Source: Mycobacterium sp. 852002-51057_SCH5723018
Lineage (GTDB): Bacteria > Actinomycetota > Actinomycetes > Mycobacteriales > Mycobacteriaceae
Length of the DNA stretch: 64,000 nt
Reading direction: 5' to 3'
NCBI RefSeq assembly: GCF_001667035.1
Contig: NZ_LZIR01000108.1
Span: forward strand, 1 to 64,000
The position numbers were made by a program, and so were the translations under genes. Numbering within the stretch: the first letter of the stretch is position 1; the number at the start of each line of letters is the position of its first letter. Under the pieces are notes generated by a model. It made no database searches. It was not told the origin of the DNA and worked only from the letters and a program-made list of their open reading frames with translations. Below, piece after piece: positions 48,771 through 57,985 of this stretch.

Positions 48771-49592
48771 TTAGCCGCTGGGCGACTGGCAGATCTTCCA
48801 CTGGTCGTCGCGGTACTGCAGGTCGAGGCTGCGGGTCGAGCGGAGCGACGGGTCGTAGGCCATGAACGTGGTGATGTTCGCCTCGGCGTGCTGGCCGTTG
48901 ACGACGACCTGGTCGATGCTGGCGATCACCGGATACTGCTTGGCCGCCGACACCCGCTGGTAGGTCTCCTGCCACGCGTGTTCGTCGTAGTCGACGTACC
49001 CGTCGCGGGCGGTCCCGCAGGTGATGGTGCGCAGCGCGGTCAGATCGCCCCGCTGCACGGCGACGTCGTACTGGGAGATGGTGTGCCGAACCTGGTCTTC
49101 CTCAGAGGCTTTCGGGTGTTTACTGCGGGTCAGCAGCACGGTGCCCAGGATCGCGATCGCCGCCAGCGCAAGCACGATCACCACGATCGCCAGCACCCAG
49201 CCCCAGTTGAATTGCCGCGACGTACGTAGCTTCGCGCCCAGCCGCGGCGGAATCGACTGCGGCACAGCGGCTTTGGAAGGAATGCCGAACTGTTGGGTCG
49301 CGCCGTCGGCTCCCGGCGGCGAGGCGAAGACTTCGGTGGCCGGCTCCTGCGGAGTGGCGATGATCGCCGTCTCCTTCGCGTCGAAACCGGGTGCGGTGAA
49401 ACGACGTTCGCGCTGCTGGCCTCCGGCCGGCTCGGGATCGCTGCGCGGGTCGGCCTTGTTGATCACCACGGTCTCTGTCTCGGCGTCCCTGGGCACCATC
49501 GGGACCTCTTCGGCCGGCTCGACGGCCCGCTCGTCGCCCGGCTCGCCGCGGGATTCCTGTGGATCGAACTCAGGCCCGGGTGCATTAGGCAT
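48771..49592 (-). CDS. Conserved mycobacterial membrane protein (Rv0361-like)
   Basis: A 273-residue protein. Residues 1-125 are acidic, disordered and cytoplasmic, with Thr-rich sites (ETETVVIN, KETAIIATP) that could be phosphorylated. One membrane helix (WGWVLAIVVIVLALAAIAIL) precedes an external NTF2-like domain of about 110 residues with two Cys (ITCGTA and KICQS). It matches Rv0361 in length and place. Function is unknown. Confidence 0.8.
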   Translation of the reverse strand: MPNAPGPEFDPQESRGEPGDERAVEPAEEVPMVPRDAETETVVINKADPRSDPEPAGGQQRERRFTAPGFDAKETAIIATPQEPATEVFASPPGADGATQQFGIPSKAAVPQSIPPRLGAKLRTSRQFNWGWVLAIVVIVLALAAIAILGTVLLTRSKHPKASEEDQVRHTISQYDVAVQRGDLTALRTITCGTARDGYVDYDEHAWQETYQRVSAAKQYPVIASIDQVVVNGQHAEANITTFMAYDPSLRSTRSLDLQYRDDQWKICQSPSG

Positions 49593-49639
49593 GGGTGAAG
49601 CTTAGCGACCCGGCACCCGTAGACGGCAAAATAGACGCC

Positions 49640-50053
49640 ATGACGTCGATGGGAGATCTTCTCGGACCCGATCCGATCCTGCTGCCGGGCGACAGCGAAG
49701 CCGAAGCGGAGCTGCTGGCCAACGAAAACCCGAGCATCGTGGCCGCCGCGCACCCGACGGCGTCGGTCGCGTGGGCTGCGCTCGCCGAGGAAGCAATGGC
49801 TGAGGACAGGGCCGTCACGGCCTACGCGTATGCCCGCACCGGCTACCACCGCGGCCTGGACCAGCTGCGGCGCAACGGCTGGAAGGGGTTCGGCCCCGTG
49901 CCGTACGCCCACGAACCCAACCGCGGTTTCCTGCGTTGTGTCGCGGCGCTGGCGCGCGCCGCCGACGCGATCGGCGAGACCGACGAGTTCCTGCGCTGCG
50001 TGGACCTGCTCGACGACTGCGACCCCGCGGCCCGCGCGGCGTTAGGGCTCTAG
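49640..50053 (+). CDS. DUF3151 family protein (Rv0360c-like)
   Basis: A 137-residue soluble protein conserved in mycobacteria. It starts MTSMGDLLGPDPILLPGD and is mainly helical, with repeated Ala-rich helices (AWAALAEEAMAEDRAVTAYAYARTGYHRGLDQLRRNGWKG region) resembling a TPR hairpin. ATG 49640 gives the usual family start. The gene is divergent from the Rv0361-like gene with a 47-base gap. Role unknown. Confidence 0.84.
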   Translation: MTSMGDLLGPDPILLPGDSEAEAELLANENPSIVAAAHPTASVAWAALAEEAMAEDRAVTAYAYARTGYHRGLDQLRRNGWKGFGPVPYAHEPNRGFLRCVAALARAADAIGETDEFLRCVDLLDDCDPAARAALGL

Positions 50054-50080
50054 AGGGGCTCTAGAACGTCCTAGAACGTC
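50045..50080. repeat. Two short tandem repeats at convergent gene ends
   Basis: GGGCTCTAGA occurs at 50045-50054 and 50056-50065, and CTAGAACGTC at 50061-50070 and 50071-50080. Together they hold three CTAG tetramers. They span the DUF3151 stop and the CDF stop, and look like recent slippage duplications. Confidence 0.6.
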
Positions 50081-50970
50081 TCCGTGCAGCCGCCCTTGCG
50101 GTCGGGCGACTCGATCTGCACGGTGGCGTGGTCCAGCCCGCGCGCCGACAGCACCGCGCGGGCGTCGTGCAACACGCGGGCGGAGTCGGCGTCGCTGGTC
50201 AGGTGCGCGGTGCACATGTCCTTGCCGGGCGACAGCGTCCATACGTGCAGGTCGTGCACGTCGGTCACGCCGTCGACGGCACCCAGCGCGGTGCGCAGCT
50301 CCTCGACGTCGATGTGGGCCGGCGACGTTTCGGAAAGGATCCGCAGCGCCGCGCGGGCCAGCGAAACCGCGCGGGGCAGGACCCACAGGGCGACCAGCAC
50401 GGCGACCACCACGTCGGCGTAGGGCCAGTGCGTGGTCACGGTGACGATGCCGGCGATCAGCACGCCCAGGCTGCCGACGGTGTCGGCGACGACCTCCATG
50501 TAGGCGCCCTTGACCGCCAGGCTTCCCTCGGAGTGGGAACGAAGCAGCAGCGCCACCACGAAATTGGCGGCCAGGCCGGCCAGCGCCACCGCGATCATCG
50601 GCACGCCGGGAACGGACGGGGCTTCCTTGAGCCGCTCGATGGCCTCGTAGAGGATGAACAGCGCCACCCCGATCAGCAGCGCGGCGTTGGCGACGGCCGT
50701 GAAGACCTCCGCCCGATGCCAGCCATAGGTCCGCGCCGGCGACGAGCTGCCGCGCTGGGCGAGGATGACGGCGGCCAGGCCCATGAAGACCGCGACGACG
50801 TCGGTCAGCATGTGTCCGGCATCGGCCAGCAGCGCGATCGAGTTGATCAGCAACGATGTGGTCAACTCCACGACGAAGAATGCCGCCAGGATCGCCGCGG
50901 CGATGATCATGCGGGGGATCACCCGAGACGAGCCAGCCTCGGCGGGGGTGTGATTGTGGCCGGCTCCCAT
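50071..50970 (-). CDS. Cation diffusion facilitator (zinc/metal exporter)
   Basis: A 299-residue CDF transporter with six predicted helices. His-rich start (GHNHTP), metal-site motifs LLADAGHMLTD (helix 2) and YMEVVADTVGS (helix 5), and a C-terminal cytoplasmic domain with HDLHVWTLSPG and His/Cys residues for metal sensing. It exports Zn or a similar ion by proton exchange. A zinc exporter called ZitA has been described in M. smegmatis near fba and purA, and this is probably its counterpart. ATG 50970 is chosen, since an earlier start would lie inside a palindrome. Confidence 0.88.
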   Translation of the reverse strand: MGAGHNHTPAEAGSSRVIPRMIIAAAILAAFFVVELTTSLLINSIALLADAGHMLTDVVAVFMGLAAVILAQRGSSSPARTYGWHRAEVFTAVANAALLIGVALFILYEAIERLKEAPSVPGVPMIAVALAGLAANFVVALLLRSHSEGSLAVKGAYMEVVADTVGSLGVLIAGIVTVTTHWPYADVVVAVLVALWVLPRAVSLARAALRILSETSPAHIDVEELRTALGAVDGVTDVHDLHVWTLSPGKDMCTAHLTSDADSARVLHDARAVLSARGLDHATVQIESPDRKGGCTETF

Positions 50971-51014
50971 AGCCCTTGCAATATATGCGTAAGCGCGCAT
51001 ATATTGCAAGGGCT
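50971..51014 (-). promoter_or_regulatory. 19-bp perfect inverted repeat upstream of CDF exporter
   Basis: Arms 50971-50989 and 50996-51014 are perfect complements of 19 bases with a 6-base spacer. The core is AT-rich (AATATATGCG and CGCATATATT) in a GC-rich genome. The repeat directly abuts the exporter start codon and overlaps the stop of the M50 gene. The core resembles ArsR/SmtB metal-sensor operators; as RNA it would hide the exporter ribosome site. Confidence 0.75.
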
Positions 51015-51795
51015 AGAACCAGGCGCTCCAGAAGCGGGTCAGCGAGTTGCCGGCGCCGGCCAGCCGGTGCGGCACACCGGAGAAGTCGAACAACCACAGC
51101 ACGAGCCCGAAGAACCACTGGTTGACCACCGGCGCCAAAAGCAGAAACAGCAGGATGAGGAAGCCGTACTGCTTGGCCGGCGCCAGCGCGCGCTGCGTCT
51201 GGGGGCTCAGGTGGGGTTCCAGGGCGTCGTACCCGTCCAGCCCCGGAATGGGCAGCAGGTTCAGCAACAACGCCGTGAGCTGGAGGAATCCCAGGAAGGC
51301 TACCCCTGCCCACAGCACCGCGTGGGCCGGGTCGTACAGCAGCCGGGTCAGCACCAGCAGCAGCACCGCGAGCGCCAGGTTGGCCGCCGGTCCCGCCAGG
51401 CTGACCAGGCTGCGGCGGGTGGGCGTCATGAACCAGGTCCGCACGTACACCGCGGCACCCGGCAGGCCGATCCCGCCCAGGGCGATGACCACCATCGGCA
51501 GCAGCAGCGACAGCGCGGGGTGGCTGTAGCGCCGTGGATCCAGCGTCAGGTAGCCGCGCACCGCGACGTCGTGGTCGCCGAAGCGCCACGCCGTCATCGC
51601 GTGCCCGAATTCGTGCAGGCACAGCGAAACCAGCCAGCCGGCGATCACGAAGATGAACACCCCGGCATAGGACAGCGGCCGCACGCTGGACCCCGCCAGC
51701 CAGGCCAGCACGCCGCCGACCGCCGTCACCCCGACCAGGCCCAAGAAGATGGGACTGGGTCGCACCGATTCGTGTTGCCGGGCGCCGAAGCTCAC
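51013..51795 (-). CDS. Site-2 protease-like M50 metalloprotease (Rv0359-like)
   Basis: A 260-residue integral membrane zinc peptidase. HEFGH lies in the second helix ([16 protein letters not shown], near residue 61) and [14 protein letters not shown] supplies the third ligand Asp in a later helix. It has six or so membrane segments and no PDZ domain, unlike Rip1. Targets are unknown. The gene precedes the CDF exporter on the same strand; readthrough would cross the palindrome. Confidence 0.87.
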   Translation of the reverse strand: MSFGARQHESVRPSPIFLGLVGVTAVGGVLAWLAGSSVRPLSYAGVFIFVIAGWLVSLCLHEFGHAMTAWRFGDHDVAVRGYLTLDPRRYSHPALSLLLPMVVIALGGIGLPGAAVYVRTWFMTPTRRSLVSLAGPAANLALAVLLLVLTRLLYDPAHAVLWAGVAFLGFLQLTALLLNLLPIPGLDGYDALEPHLSPQTQRALAPAKQYGFLILLFLLLAPVVNQWFFGLVLWLFDFSGVPHRLAGAGNSLTRFWSAWF

Positions 51796-51878
51796 CGCTC
51801 GAAATTACCGGACCTTGCGCGATGCGGGGCGACCAACGCCGCAGCCGTGACCGAGCAGCCGGAGGGCCACCGTTCTGT

Positions 51879-52280
51879 TCACGATCGCCAGTCCCGTCTG
51901 GATTCCCGCCGCTGTCGCGGGCGCAGCGACCAGGAGACTACGGCCAGTCCCGCGAAGATCAGGGGACCCATCAGCGTCTTGGCCCCATCGCCGACCCAGA
52001 CATGCGAGGCCGTGGCCCCGACGTAGATGAACATCAGACCCGCGTATGCCCACTCCTTGATCAGGGGCAAACGCGGTGCCAGAAGTACGACGCCGGCCGC
52101 GACGTAGCAGACGCCGAGAATGGTCATGAAATACAGCGGATACCCGAGATGGGTCACGACGCGCGTGAACGGCTGCAGGCGCAGGGCCCCCATCACCCCG
52201 CCCGCGAAACACTCGGCGGCCAGCGCGGCGGTTGCGGTCCAGTAGATCCAGGTGCGGCGACCGGAAGCGGAAGGTGTCAT
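51879..52280 (-). CDS. DoxX-family membrane protein
   Basis: A 133-residue protein with four predicted membrane helices, starting after a short basic segment. Helix-rich segments [41 protein letters not shown] and [20 protein letters not shown] fit the DoxX family. Family members are linked to redox and stress complexes. ATG 52280 has GAGGAGG nine bases upstream. Its ribosome site lies in the gap after the Rv0358-like gene on the same strand. Confidence 0.75.
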   Translation of the reverse strand: MTPSASGRRTWIYWTATAALAAECFAGGVMGALRLQPFTRVVTHLGYPLYFMTILGVCYVAAGVVLLAPRLPLIKEWAYAGLMFIYVGATASHVWVGDGAKTLMGPLIFAGLAVVSWSLRPRQRRESRRDWRS

Positions 52281-52319
52281 TCGGCAAAGCCTCCTCACAC
52301 CCTTCGACACCCGTCGGCC

Positions 52320-52967
52320 TCACGATGTGACCAGCAGCCAGCCCTCCACGTGGCGGTAGAACGTCGATCGGCGCGCCGCCCGCGGCGCCGCGACCCCGTC
52401 GCGCACCACGGTGACACCGGTGCTGCCCAGCTGGGCGGCGCGGCCGGCGACCCATCGGCGCCAGATCCCGCTCCGCACCGACGCCCGCAGGCCCGGCATC
52501 GCCGGCGTCGGCTCGACCCACACTGCGGCGACCTCGCCGTCGAACAACGTGACGTCGTCGACCACCGCCTCCCCGTGGAGCAGCCGCCGGTCGTCGGCGG
52601 GCAGCCAGCAGGCCCGGCCCACGATCGCCGACCCGGTCTCGTCGCGGATCAGCGTCACCCGCCGGGCGGAGCCGCGCCGGGCGCGCCGCGCCGCGCGCCG
52701 TCCGGCCGGCAGCCGGTACACCCGGGTCGCCGGGGTGCGGCGCCGCGGCACGTACGCCACCTCGATGTCGAGCCGCTCGGCGCGCAGCAACCGGCTCAGC
52801 ACGGCGGCCAGGTCGGCGTCGCCGCCGACCACCACCAGCCGCTGGTGTGGCCCGATCGCGGCGTCGACATCGTCCGCGCCGTCGGCCCGATGGGTCGGCA
52901 GGCCGCTCAGGGCCCCCGGCACCCGACGACCGCCGAACACGACCACGGCCACGGCCACGCCATTCAT
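52320..52967 (-). CDS. Conserved mycobacterial protein (Rv0358-like)
   Basis: A 215-residue soluble protein with the exact length of Rv0358. It contains a nucleotide-loop-like Gly patch near [31 protein letters not shown], resembling the catalytic lobe of diacylglycerol or NAD kinases, and an Arg-rich segment around residues 80-100. ATG 52967 has GAGGAA before it. It is divergent from purA with an 81-base gap. No experimental function is known to me. Confidence 0.75.
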   Translation of the reverse strand: MNGVAVAVVVFGGRRVPGALSGLPTHRADGADDVDAAIGPHQRLVVVGGDADLAAVLSRLLRAERLDIEVAYVPRRRTPATRVYRLPAGRRAARRARRGSARRVTLIRDETGSAIVGRACWLPADDRRLLHGEAVVDDVTLFDGEVAAVWVEPTPAMPGLRASVRSGIWRRWVAGRAAQLGSTGVTVVRDGVAAPRAARRSTFYRHVEGWLLVTS

Positions 52968-53048
52968 GCGTTCCTCGCTACCTCCTGGGATAGTCTGGGT
53001 CACCGGCTGGACCACAATAGACAGGCGCAATCAGGTGGGAGCAAAGTC

Positions 53049-54347
53049 ATGCCGGCAGTCGTCCTCATCGGCGCCCAATGGGGTGACGAGGGCAAAGGTA
53101 AGGCCACTGACCTGCTCGGCGGGCGCGTGCAGTGGGTGGTGCGCTACCAGGGCGGCAACAACGCCGGGCATACCGTCGTCCTGCCCAGCGGCGAACATTT
53201 CGCGCTGCACCTGATCCCGTCCGGCGTGCTGACGCCCGGCGTCACCAACGTGATCGGCAACGGCGTGGTGGTCGACCCCGGGGTGCTGCTCGACGAGCTC
53301 GAAGGCCTCGAAGACCGCGGCGTGGACACCTCCAAGCTGCTGATCTCGGCCGACGCTCACCTGCTGCTGCCCTATCACGTGGCCATCGACAAGGTGACCG
53401 AGCGCTACATGGGCAACAAGAAGATCGGCACCACGGGCCGCGGCATCGGGCCGTGCTACCAGGACAAGATCGCCCGCATGGGGATCCGGGTCGCCGACGT
53501 GTTCGACCCCGAACAGCTGACCCACAAGATCGAGGCCGCGCTGGAACTCAAGAACCAGATCCTGGTCAAGGTTTACAACCGCAAGGCGCTGGATCCCTAC
53601 CAGGTGGTCGAGGCGCTGCTGCAACAGGCGAAGGGATTCAAGCACCGCATCGCCGACACCCGCCGGCTGCTCAACACCGCACTGGAGGCCGGCGAAACGG
53701 TCTTGCTGGAGGGCTCGCAGGGCACCCTGCTCGACGTCGACCACGGCACGTATCCCTATGTGACGTCGTCGAATCCGACGGCGGGTGGCGCGGCCGTCGG
53801 GTCCGGGATCGGCCCGACGCGCATCACGACCGTGCTGGGCATCCTCAAGGCATACACCACCCGCGTGGGCTCGGGCCCGTTCCCCACCGAGCTGTTCGAC
53901 GAGTACGGCGAGTACCTGTCCAAGACGGGCGGCGAATTCGGTGTCACCACCGGGCGGCGCCGGCGCTGCGGCTGGTTCGACGCCGTGATCGCCCGCTACG
54001 CCACCCGGGTCAACGGCATCACCGACTTCTTCCTGACCAAGCTCGACGTGCTGTCCAGCCTGGAGACGGTGCCGGTGTGCGTCGGCTATCGGATCGACGG
54101 GACGCCCACTTATGACATGCCGATGACCCAAAGCGATCTCGCCCGCGCGGAGCCGATCTACGAGGAACTGCCGGGTTGGTGGGAGGACATCTCGGACGCG
54201 CGCGAGTTCGACGACCTGCCCGCCAAGGCGCGCGACTACGTGTTGCGGCTGGAAGAGCTTGCCGGAGCACACATCTCGTGCATCGGCGTCGGTCCCGGAC
54301 GCGATCAGACCATCGTGCGCCGCGACGTCCTGGCGGCCCGCCCGTGA
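53049..54347 (+). CDS. purA: Adenylosuccinate synthetase PurA
   Basis: A 432-residue GTP-dependent enzyme forming adenylosuccinate from IMP and aspartate. [11 protein letters not shown] at the N-terminus binds GTP and [48 protein letters not shown] and [14 protein letters not shown] are all complete. ATG 53049 has GGTGGGAG upstream; the open frame upstream is noise. Its stop overlaps the next gene by four bases. Confidence 0.97.
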   Translation: MPAVVLIGAQWGDEGKGKATDLLGGRVQWVVRYQGGNNAGHTVVLPSGEHFALHLIPSGVLTPGVTNVIGNGVVVDPGVLLDELEGLEDRGVDTSKLLISADAHLLLPYHVAIDKVTERYMGNKKIGTTGRGIGPCYQDKIARMGIRVADVFDPEQLTHKIEAALELKNQILVKVYNRKALDPYQVVEALLQQAKGFKHRIADTRRLLNTALEAGETVLLEGSQGTLLDVDHGTYPYVTSSNPTAGGAAVGSGIGPTRITTVLGILKAYTTRVGSGPFPTELFDEYGEYLSKTGGEFGVTTGRRRRCGWFDAVIARYATRVNGITDFFLTKLDVLSSLETVPVCVGYRIDGTPTYDMPMTQSDLARAEPIYEELPGWWEDISDAREFDDLPAKARDYVLRLEELAGAHISCIGVGPGRDQTIVRRDVLAARP

Positions 54348-54991
54348 CGGATTTCGATCCGCGACAACTCGATCCCGACTACGAACATCACGGCGGCTTT
54401 CCGGAATACGCCCCGGCCACCCCGGGGCCGGGATTCGGCCGGTTCGTCGCGGCCATGCGCCGGCTGCAGGACCTGGCCGTGTCCGCCGACCCCGGCGACG
54501 ACGCTCAAGACGTATGGGACGAGGCGGCCGACCGCGCCGCGGCGCTGGTGGAGCTGCTGGGTCAGTATCAGGCCGAGGAGGGCAAGGCGCCGGCCGGGCG
54601 GACGCCCGACCTGCCCGGCATGGGCAGCCTGCTGCTGCCGCCGTGGAGTCTGGCCCGGTATGCGCCCGACGGCGTCGAAATGACCGGACACTTCAGCCGC
54701 TTTCACGTCGGCGGCAATCACGCGGTGCACGGCGGCGTGCTGCCGCTGCTGTTTGACCACCTGTTCGGGATGATCAGCCACGCCGCGGGGCGGCCGATCA
54801 GCCGGACGGCGTTCCTGCACGTCGACTACCGCAAGATCACCCCGATCGATGCGCCGTTGCTGATGCGGGGCCGCGTCACCAGCGCCGAGGGCCGCAAGGC
54901 GTTCGTGTCCGCGGAATTGGTCGATGCAGACGACGCCCTGTTGGCCGAGGCCAACGGCCTGATGGTGCGGCTGCTGCCCGGCCAGCCCTGA
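54344..54991 (+). CDS. Hotdog-fold thioesterase-like protein (Rv0356c-like)
   Basis: A 215-residue protein. The N-terminal half is helical and specific to mycobacteria. The C-terminal half has the PaaI/4HBT hotdog pattern [22 protein letters not shown] followed by [25 protein letters not shown]. It probably hydrolyses an acyl-CoA thioester. GTG 54344 overlaps the purA stop as GTGA, so both are made from one message, linking purine synthesis and acyl turnover only by expression. Confidence 0.82.
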   Translation: MTDFDPRQLDPDYEHHGGFPEYAPATPGPGFGRFVAAMRRLQDLAVSADPGDDAQDVWDEAADRAAALVELLGQYQAEEGKAPAGRTPDLPGMGSLLLPPWSLARYAPDGVEMTGHFSRFHVGGNHAVHGGVLPLLFDHLFGMISHAAGRPISRTAFLHVDYRKITPIDAPLLMRGRVTSAEGRKAFVSAELVDADDALLAEANGLMVRLLPGQP

Positions 54992-55034
54992 GAAGGTGCG
55001 CCGCCCCCGCTCGCGGCGGACCTATCCTTGAGCG

Positions 55035-56309
55035 GTGACTGACCCCCCGACCGACGGACAGGACGAGAAGACGACGGCGCTCACCGTGCCCGAGCCGGCG
55101 CCCGAAGCCCAGCCCGAATCCCAGGCCGCGGCCCGGACTCGGGTGATGTTGCTGGGGTCCGGCGAGCTCAGCCGGGAGCTGGCGGTCGCCCTGCGCCACC
55201 TCGGCGCCCAGGTGATCGCCGCGGAAGATGACCGCGAGCGACCGCATTCGCCCGCCCACGGGGTGGCGGACGAGTCGCTGACCATCCCGTTGACCGATCC
55301 CGGCGAGGTGTCCGCCGCGATCGGGCGGCTGCGGCCGGACTTCGTCGTGACCGCCACCGGCGCGATCGCCGTGGATGCCCTCGACGCGCTGGCCGCGGGG
55401 CAGGAGCGCGATCGCCCCGAACTGGTGCCCAACGCGCGCACCGCCCGGCTCACCGCCGACCGGGAGGCCCTGCGCCGGCTGGCCGCCGACGAGCTGGGCC
55501 TGCCGACCGCGCCGTTCTGGTTCGTCGGCTCGGTCGGCGAACTGCAGGCGGTGGCCACACACGCCGGGTTTCCGTTGCTGGTGAAGCCGGTGTCCGGGCG
55601 CGGGCACTCCGTGGTCGCCGGACCCGACGACGTCGAGCCGGCCTGGCGGCGCGCGGTCGGCAGCGGACCGGGGGCACGGCAGCGCGCGATGGCCGAAACC
55701 GTGGTCGAGGTCGAGTTTGACGTCACCCTGATCGTGGTGCGCAGCGAAGGCCCGAACGGTCCGCAGATCGAGTTCTGCTCACCCATCGGCCATCGCGACG
55801 CCGACGGTGTGGTGCTGGAATCCTGGCAGCCCCAGCAGATGAGCGCGGCCGCGGTGGACGCGGCCAAGTCGATCGCCGCGCGGATCGTCAAGGCGCTCGG
55901 CGGCCGCGGCGTCTTCGCCGTCGAATTGATGATCAAAGGCGACGAGGTGTACTTCGCCGACGTCACCGCCCGCCCGCACCCGAGCGCCTGGGTGACCCTG
56001 CGGAGCCAGCGGCTTTCGGCGTTCGAGCTGCAGGCCCGCGCCATCCTCGGGTTGCCGCTGGACACGATGATGATGTCGCCGGGCGCCGCCCACCGGATAG
56101 AGCCCGGCCCCGGCGCCGGGTCTCCCACCGCCGCCGCGCTGACGGCCGCGCTGGCGGTCCCGGAAAGCGACCTCCGCGTCTTCGGGCTGGGATCGCCGTC
56201 CGCCCACAAGCTGGGCGTTGCACTGGCCACGGCGCCCGATGTGCGGACCGCCCGCGACCGCGCCCGACAGGTGGCGTCGGCCCTGAATATGCGAGACTCG
56301 GGCGGGTGA
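55035..56309 (+). CDS. purT: Formate-dependent GAR transformylase PurT
   Basis: A 424-residue ATP-grasp enzyme that formylates glycinamide ribonucleotide with formate and ATP. The order is LLGSGELSRELAVALRHLGAQVIA (N-terminal PreATP fold), PLLVKPVSGRGHSVV (ATP-binding) and VYFADVTARPHPSAWVT in the place of VSPRPHDTG of E. coli. A 35-residue disordered extension precedes the core. The conserved His of the last motif is kept but the following residues differ. First gene of a purT-rhodanese-metZ group matching Rv0389-Rv0391. Confidence 0.9.
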   Translation: MTDPPTDGQDEKTTALTVPEPAPEAQPESQAAARTRVMLLGSGELSRELAVALRHLGAQVIAAEDDRERPHSPAHGVADESLTIPLTDPGEVSAAIGRLRPDFVVTATGAIAVDALDALAAGQERDRPELVPNARTARLTADREALRRLAADELGLPTAPFWFVGSVGELQAVATHAGFPLLVKPVSGRGHSVVAGPDDVEPAWRRAVGSGPGARQRAMAETVVEVEFDVTLIVVRSEGPNGPQIEFCSPIGHRDADGVVLESWQPQQMSAAAVDAAKSIAARIVKALGGRGVFAVELMIKGDEVYFADVTARPHPSAWVTLRSQRLSAFELQARAILGLPLDTMMMSPGAAHRIEPGPGAGSPTAAALTAALAVPESDLRVFGLGSPSAHKLGVALATAPDVRTARDRARQVASALNMRDSGG

Positions 56310-56728
56310 GCTACGCAGGAGACATCACGCCTCTCGAGGCGTGGAAGCTACTCAGCGATAACCCCCGCGCCGTGTTGGTCGACGTCCGAACCGACGCCGA
56401 ATGGCGATTCGTCGGAGTCCCCGACCTGTCCAGCATGGGCCGCGAGGTGGTCTACATCGAGTGGAATTCGAACGACGGCAGGCGCAACGAGAACTTCGTC
56501 GACGAGCTGCGGGAGCAGGTCCCACCCGCCCAAGCCGACGAGGAGCGGCCGGTGGTCTTCTTGTGTCGCTCGGGCAACCGCTCGATCGGCGCGGCCGAGG
56601 CGGCGACCGAGGCGGGCATCGCCCCGGCCTACAACGTGCTGGACGGTTTCGAAGGTCACCTGGGCGCGACCGGGCATCGCGGCGAAACGGGCTGGCGCGC
56701 GGTGGGGTTGCCCTGGAAGCAGGGATGA
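56306..56728 (+). CDS. Rhodanese-domain sulfurtransferase
   Basis: A 140-residue single-domain rhodanese. The active-site loop LCRSGNRS carries Cys87, and VLVDVRTDAEWRFVGVPD is the CH2A motif. It likely carries persulfide sulfur. Its start overlaps the purT stop (GTGA) and it is followed within 18 bases by metZ, suggesting a role in supplying or buffering sulfide for homocysteine synthesis. Confidence 0.88.
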   Translation: MSYAGDITPLEAWKLLSDNPRAVLVDVRTDAEWRFVGVPDLSSMGREVVYIEWNSNDGRRNENFVDELREQVPPAQADEERPVVFLCRSGNRSIGAAEAATEAGIAPAYNVLDGFEGHLGATGHRGETGWRAVGLPWKQG

Positions 56729-56746
56729 AACGGGGATGAAGCCGCA

Positions 56747-57985
56747 ATGACCGACGGCCCCTCGGTCCGCACGCCCAAGGAGCTGCCCGACGGCGTCAGC
56801 CAGGCCACCATCGGCGTGCGCGGCGGGCTGCTGCGGTCCGGCTTCGAAGAGACCGCCGAGGCGATGTTCTTGACGTCCGGCTACGTCTACGAATCGGCGG
56901 CCGTCGCGGAGCGCTCGTTCACCGGCGAGCTGGACCACTTCGTCTACTCACGGTACGGCAACCCGACGGTGACGATGTTCGAGGAGCGGCTGCGCCTGAT
57001 CGAGGGGGCGCCCGCGGCGTTCGCCACCGCCAGCGGCATGGCCGCGGTGTTCACCTCACTGGGCGCGCTGCTGGCCGCCGGTGACCGGCTGGTCGCGGCG
57101 CGCAGCCTGTTCGGGTCGTGTTTCGTGGTGTGCAACGAGATCCTGCCGCGGTGGGGCGTGCAGACCGTCTTCGTCGACGGCGACGACCTGTCGCAATGGG
57201 AAAAGGCGCTGGCCGACCGCTCCGAGCCCACCGCGGCGGTGTTCTTCGAGACCCCGTCGAACCCGATGCAATCGCTGGTCGATATCGCCGCGGTGACCGA
57301 GCTGGCCCACGCCGCGGGCGCAAAAGTGGTGCTGGACAACGTTTTTGCCACACCGCTGCTGCAACAGGGTTTTCCGCTGGGCGTTGACGTGGTGGTGTAC
57401 TCGGGCACCAAACACATCGACGGTCAGGGCCGGGTGCTGGGCGGCGCCATCCTCGGCGACAAGGAGTACATCGACGGCCCGGTGCAGAAGCTGATGCGGC
57501 ACACCGGCCCTGCGATGAGCGCATTCAACGCCTGGGTGTTGCTGAAAGGCCTTGAAACGATGGCCGTTCGGGTCGAGCACAGCAATTCCTCGGCGCACCG
57601 GATCGCGGAATTCCTCGAGACCCATCCGGCGGTGAGTTGGGTGCGCTACCCGTACCTGGCATCGCACCCGCAGCACGACCTGGCCAAACGTCAGATGTCC
57701 GGCGGCGGGACGGTGATCACCTTCGCGCTCAGGGTCCCGACGGAGCCCGAAGGCACAGCCAAGCGGCGGGCGTTCGAAGTGCTCGACAAGCTGCAGCTGA
57801 TCGACATCTCGAACAATCTCGGCGACGCCAAATCGCTGATCACTCACCCCGCAACCACGACGCACCGCGCCATGGGCCCGGAGGGTCGCGCCGCGATCGG
57901 GTTGGGAGACAACGTGGTTCGCATCTCCGTCGGGCTGGAAGGCACCGACGACCTGATCGCCGACATCGATCAGGCCCTGAGCTAG
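56747..57985 (+). CDS. metZ: O-succinylhomoserine sulfhydrylase MetZ
   Basis: A 412-residue PLP enzyme of the gamma family making homocysteine from O-succinylhomoserine and sulfide. The PLP Lys is in YSGTKHIDGQGR (about residue 222), with SRYGNPT, ATASGMAAVF and ETPSNPMQ also conserved. It closes the purT-rhodanese group. Its stop shares a CTAG with that of the convergent ndhA. Confidence 0.93.
   Translation: MTDGPSVRTPKELPDGVSQATIGVRGGLLRSGFEETAEAMFLTSGYVYESAAVAERSFTGELDHFVYSRYGNPTVTMFEERLRLIEGAPAAFATASGMAAVFTSLGALLAAGDRLVAARSLFGSCFVVCNEILPRWGVQTVFVDGDDLSQWEKALADRSEPTAAVFFETPSNPMQSLVDIAAVTELAHAAGAKVVLDNVFATPLLQQGFPLGVDVVVYSGTKHIDGQGRVLGGAILGDKEYIDGPVQKLMRHTGPAMSAFNAWVLLKGLETMAVRVEHSNSSAHRIAEFLETHPAVSWVRYPYLASHPQHDLAKRQMSGGGTVITFALRVPTEPEGTAKRRAFEVLDKLQLIDISNNLGDAKSLITHPATTTHRAMGPEGRAAIGLGDNVVRISVGLEGTDDLIADIDQALS

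Noticed and set aside
52991-52996. TAGTCT as -10 box of purA
   Set aside because: It fits TANNNT but has no convincing -35, so it was not listed.
51822-53048. 409-residue N-terminal extension of PurA
   Set aside because: It overlaps the DoxX and Rv0358-like genes on the other strand; PurA proper begins at 53049 with a good ribosome site and family length.
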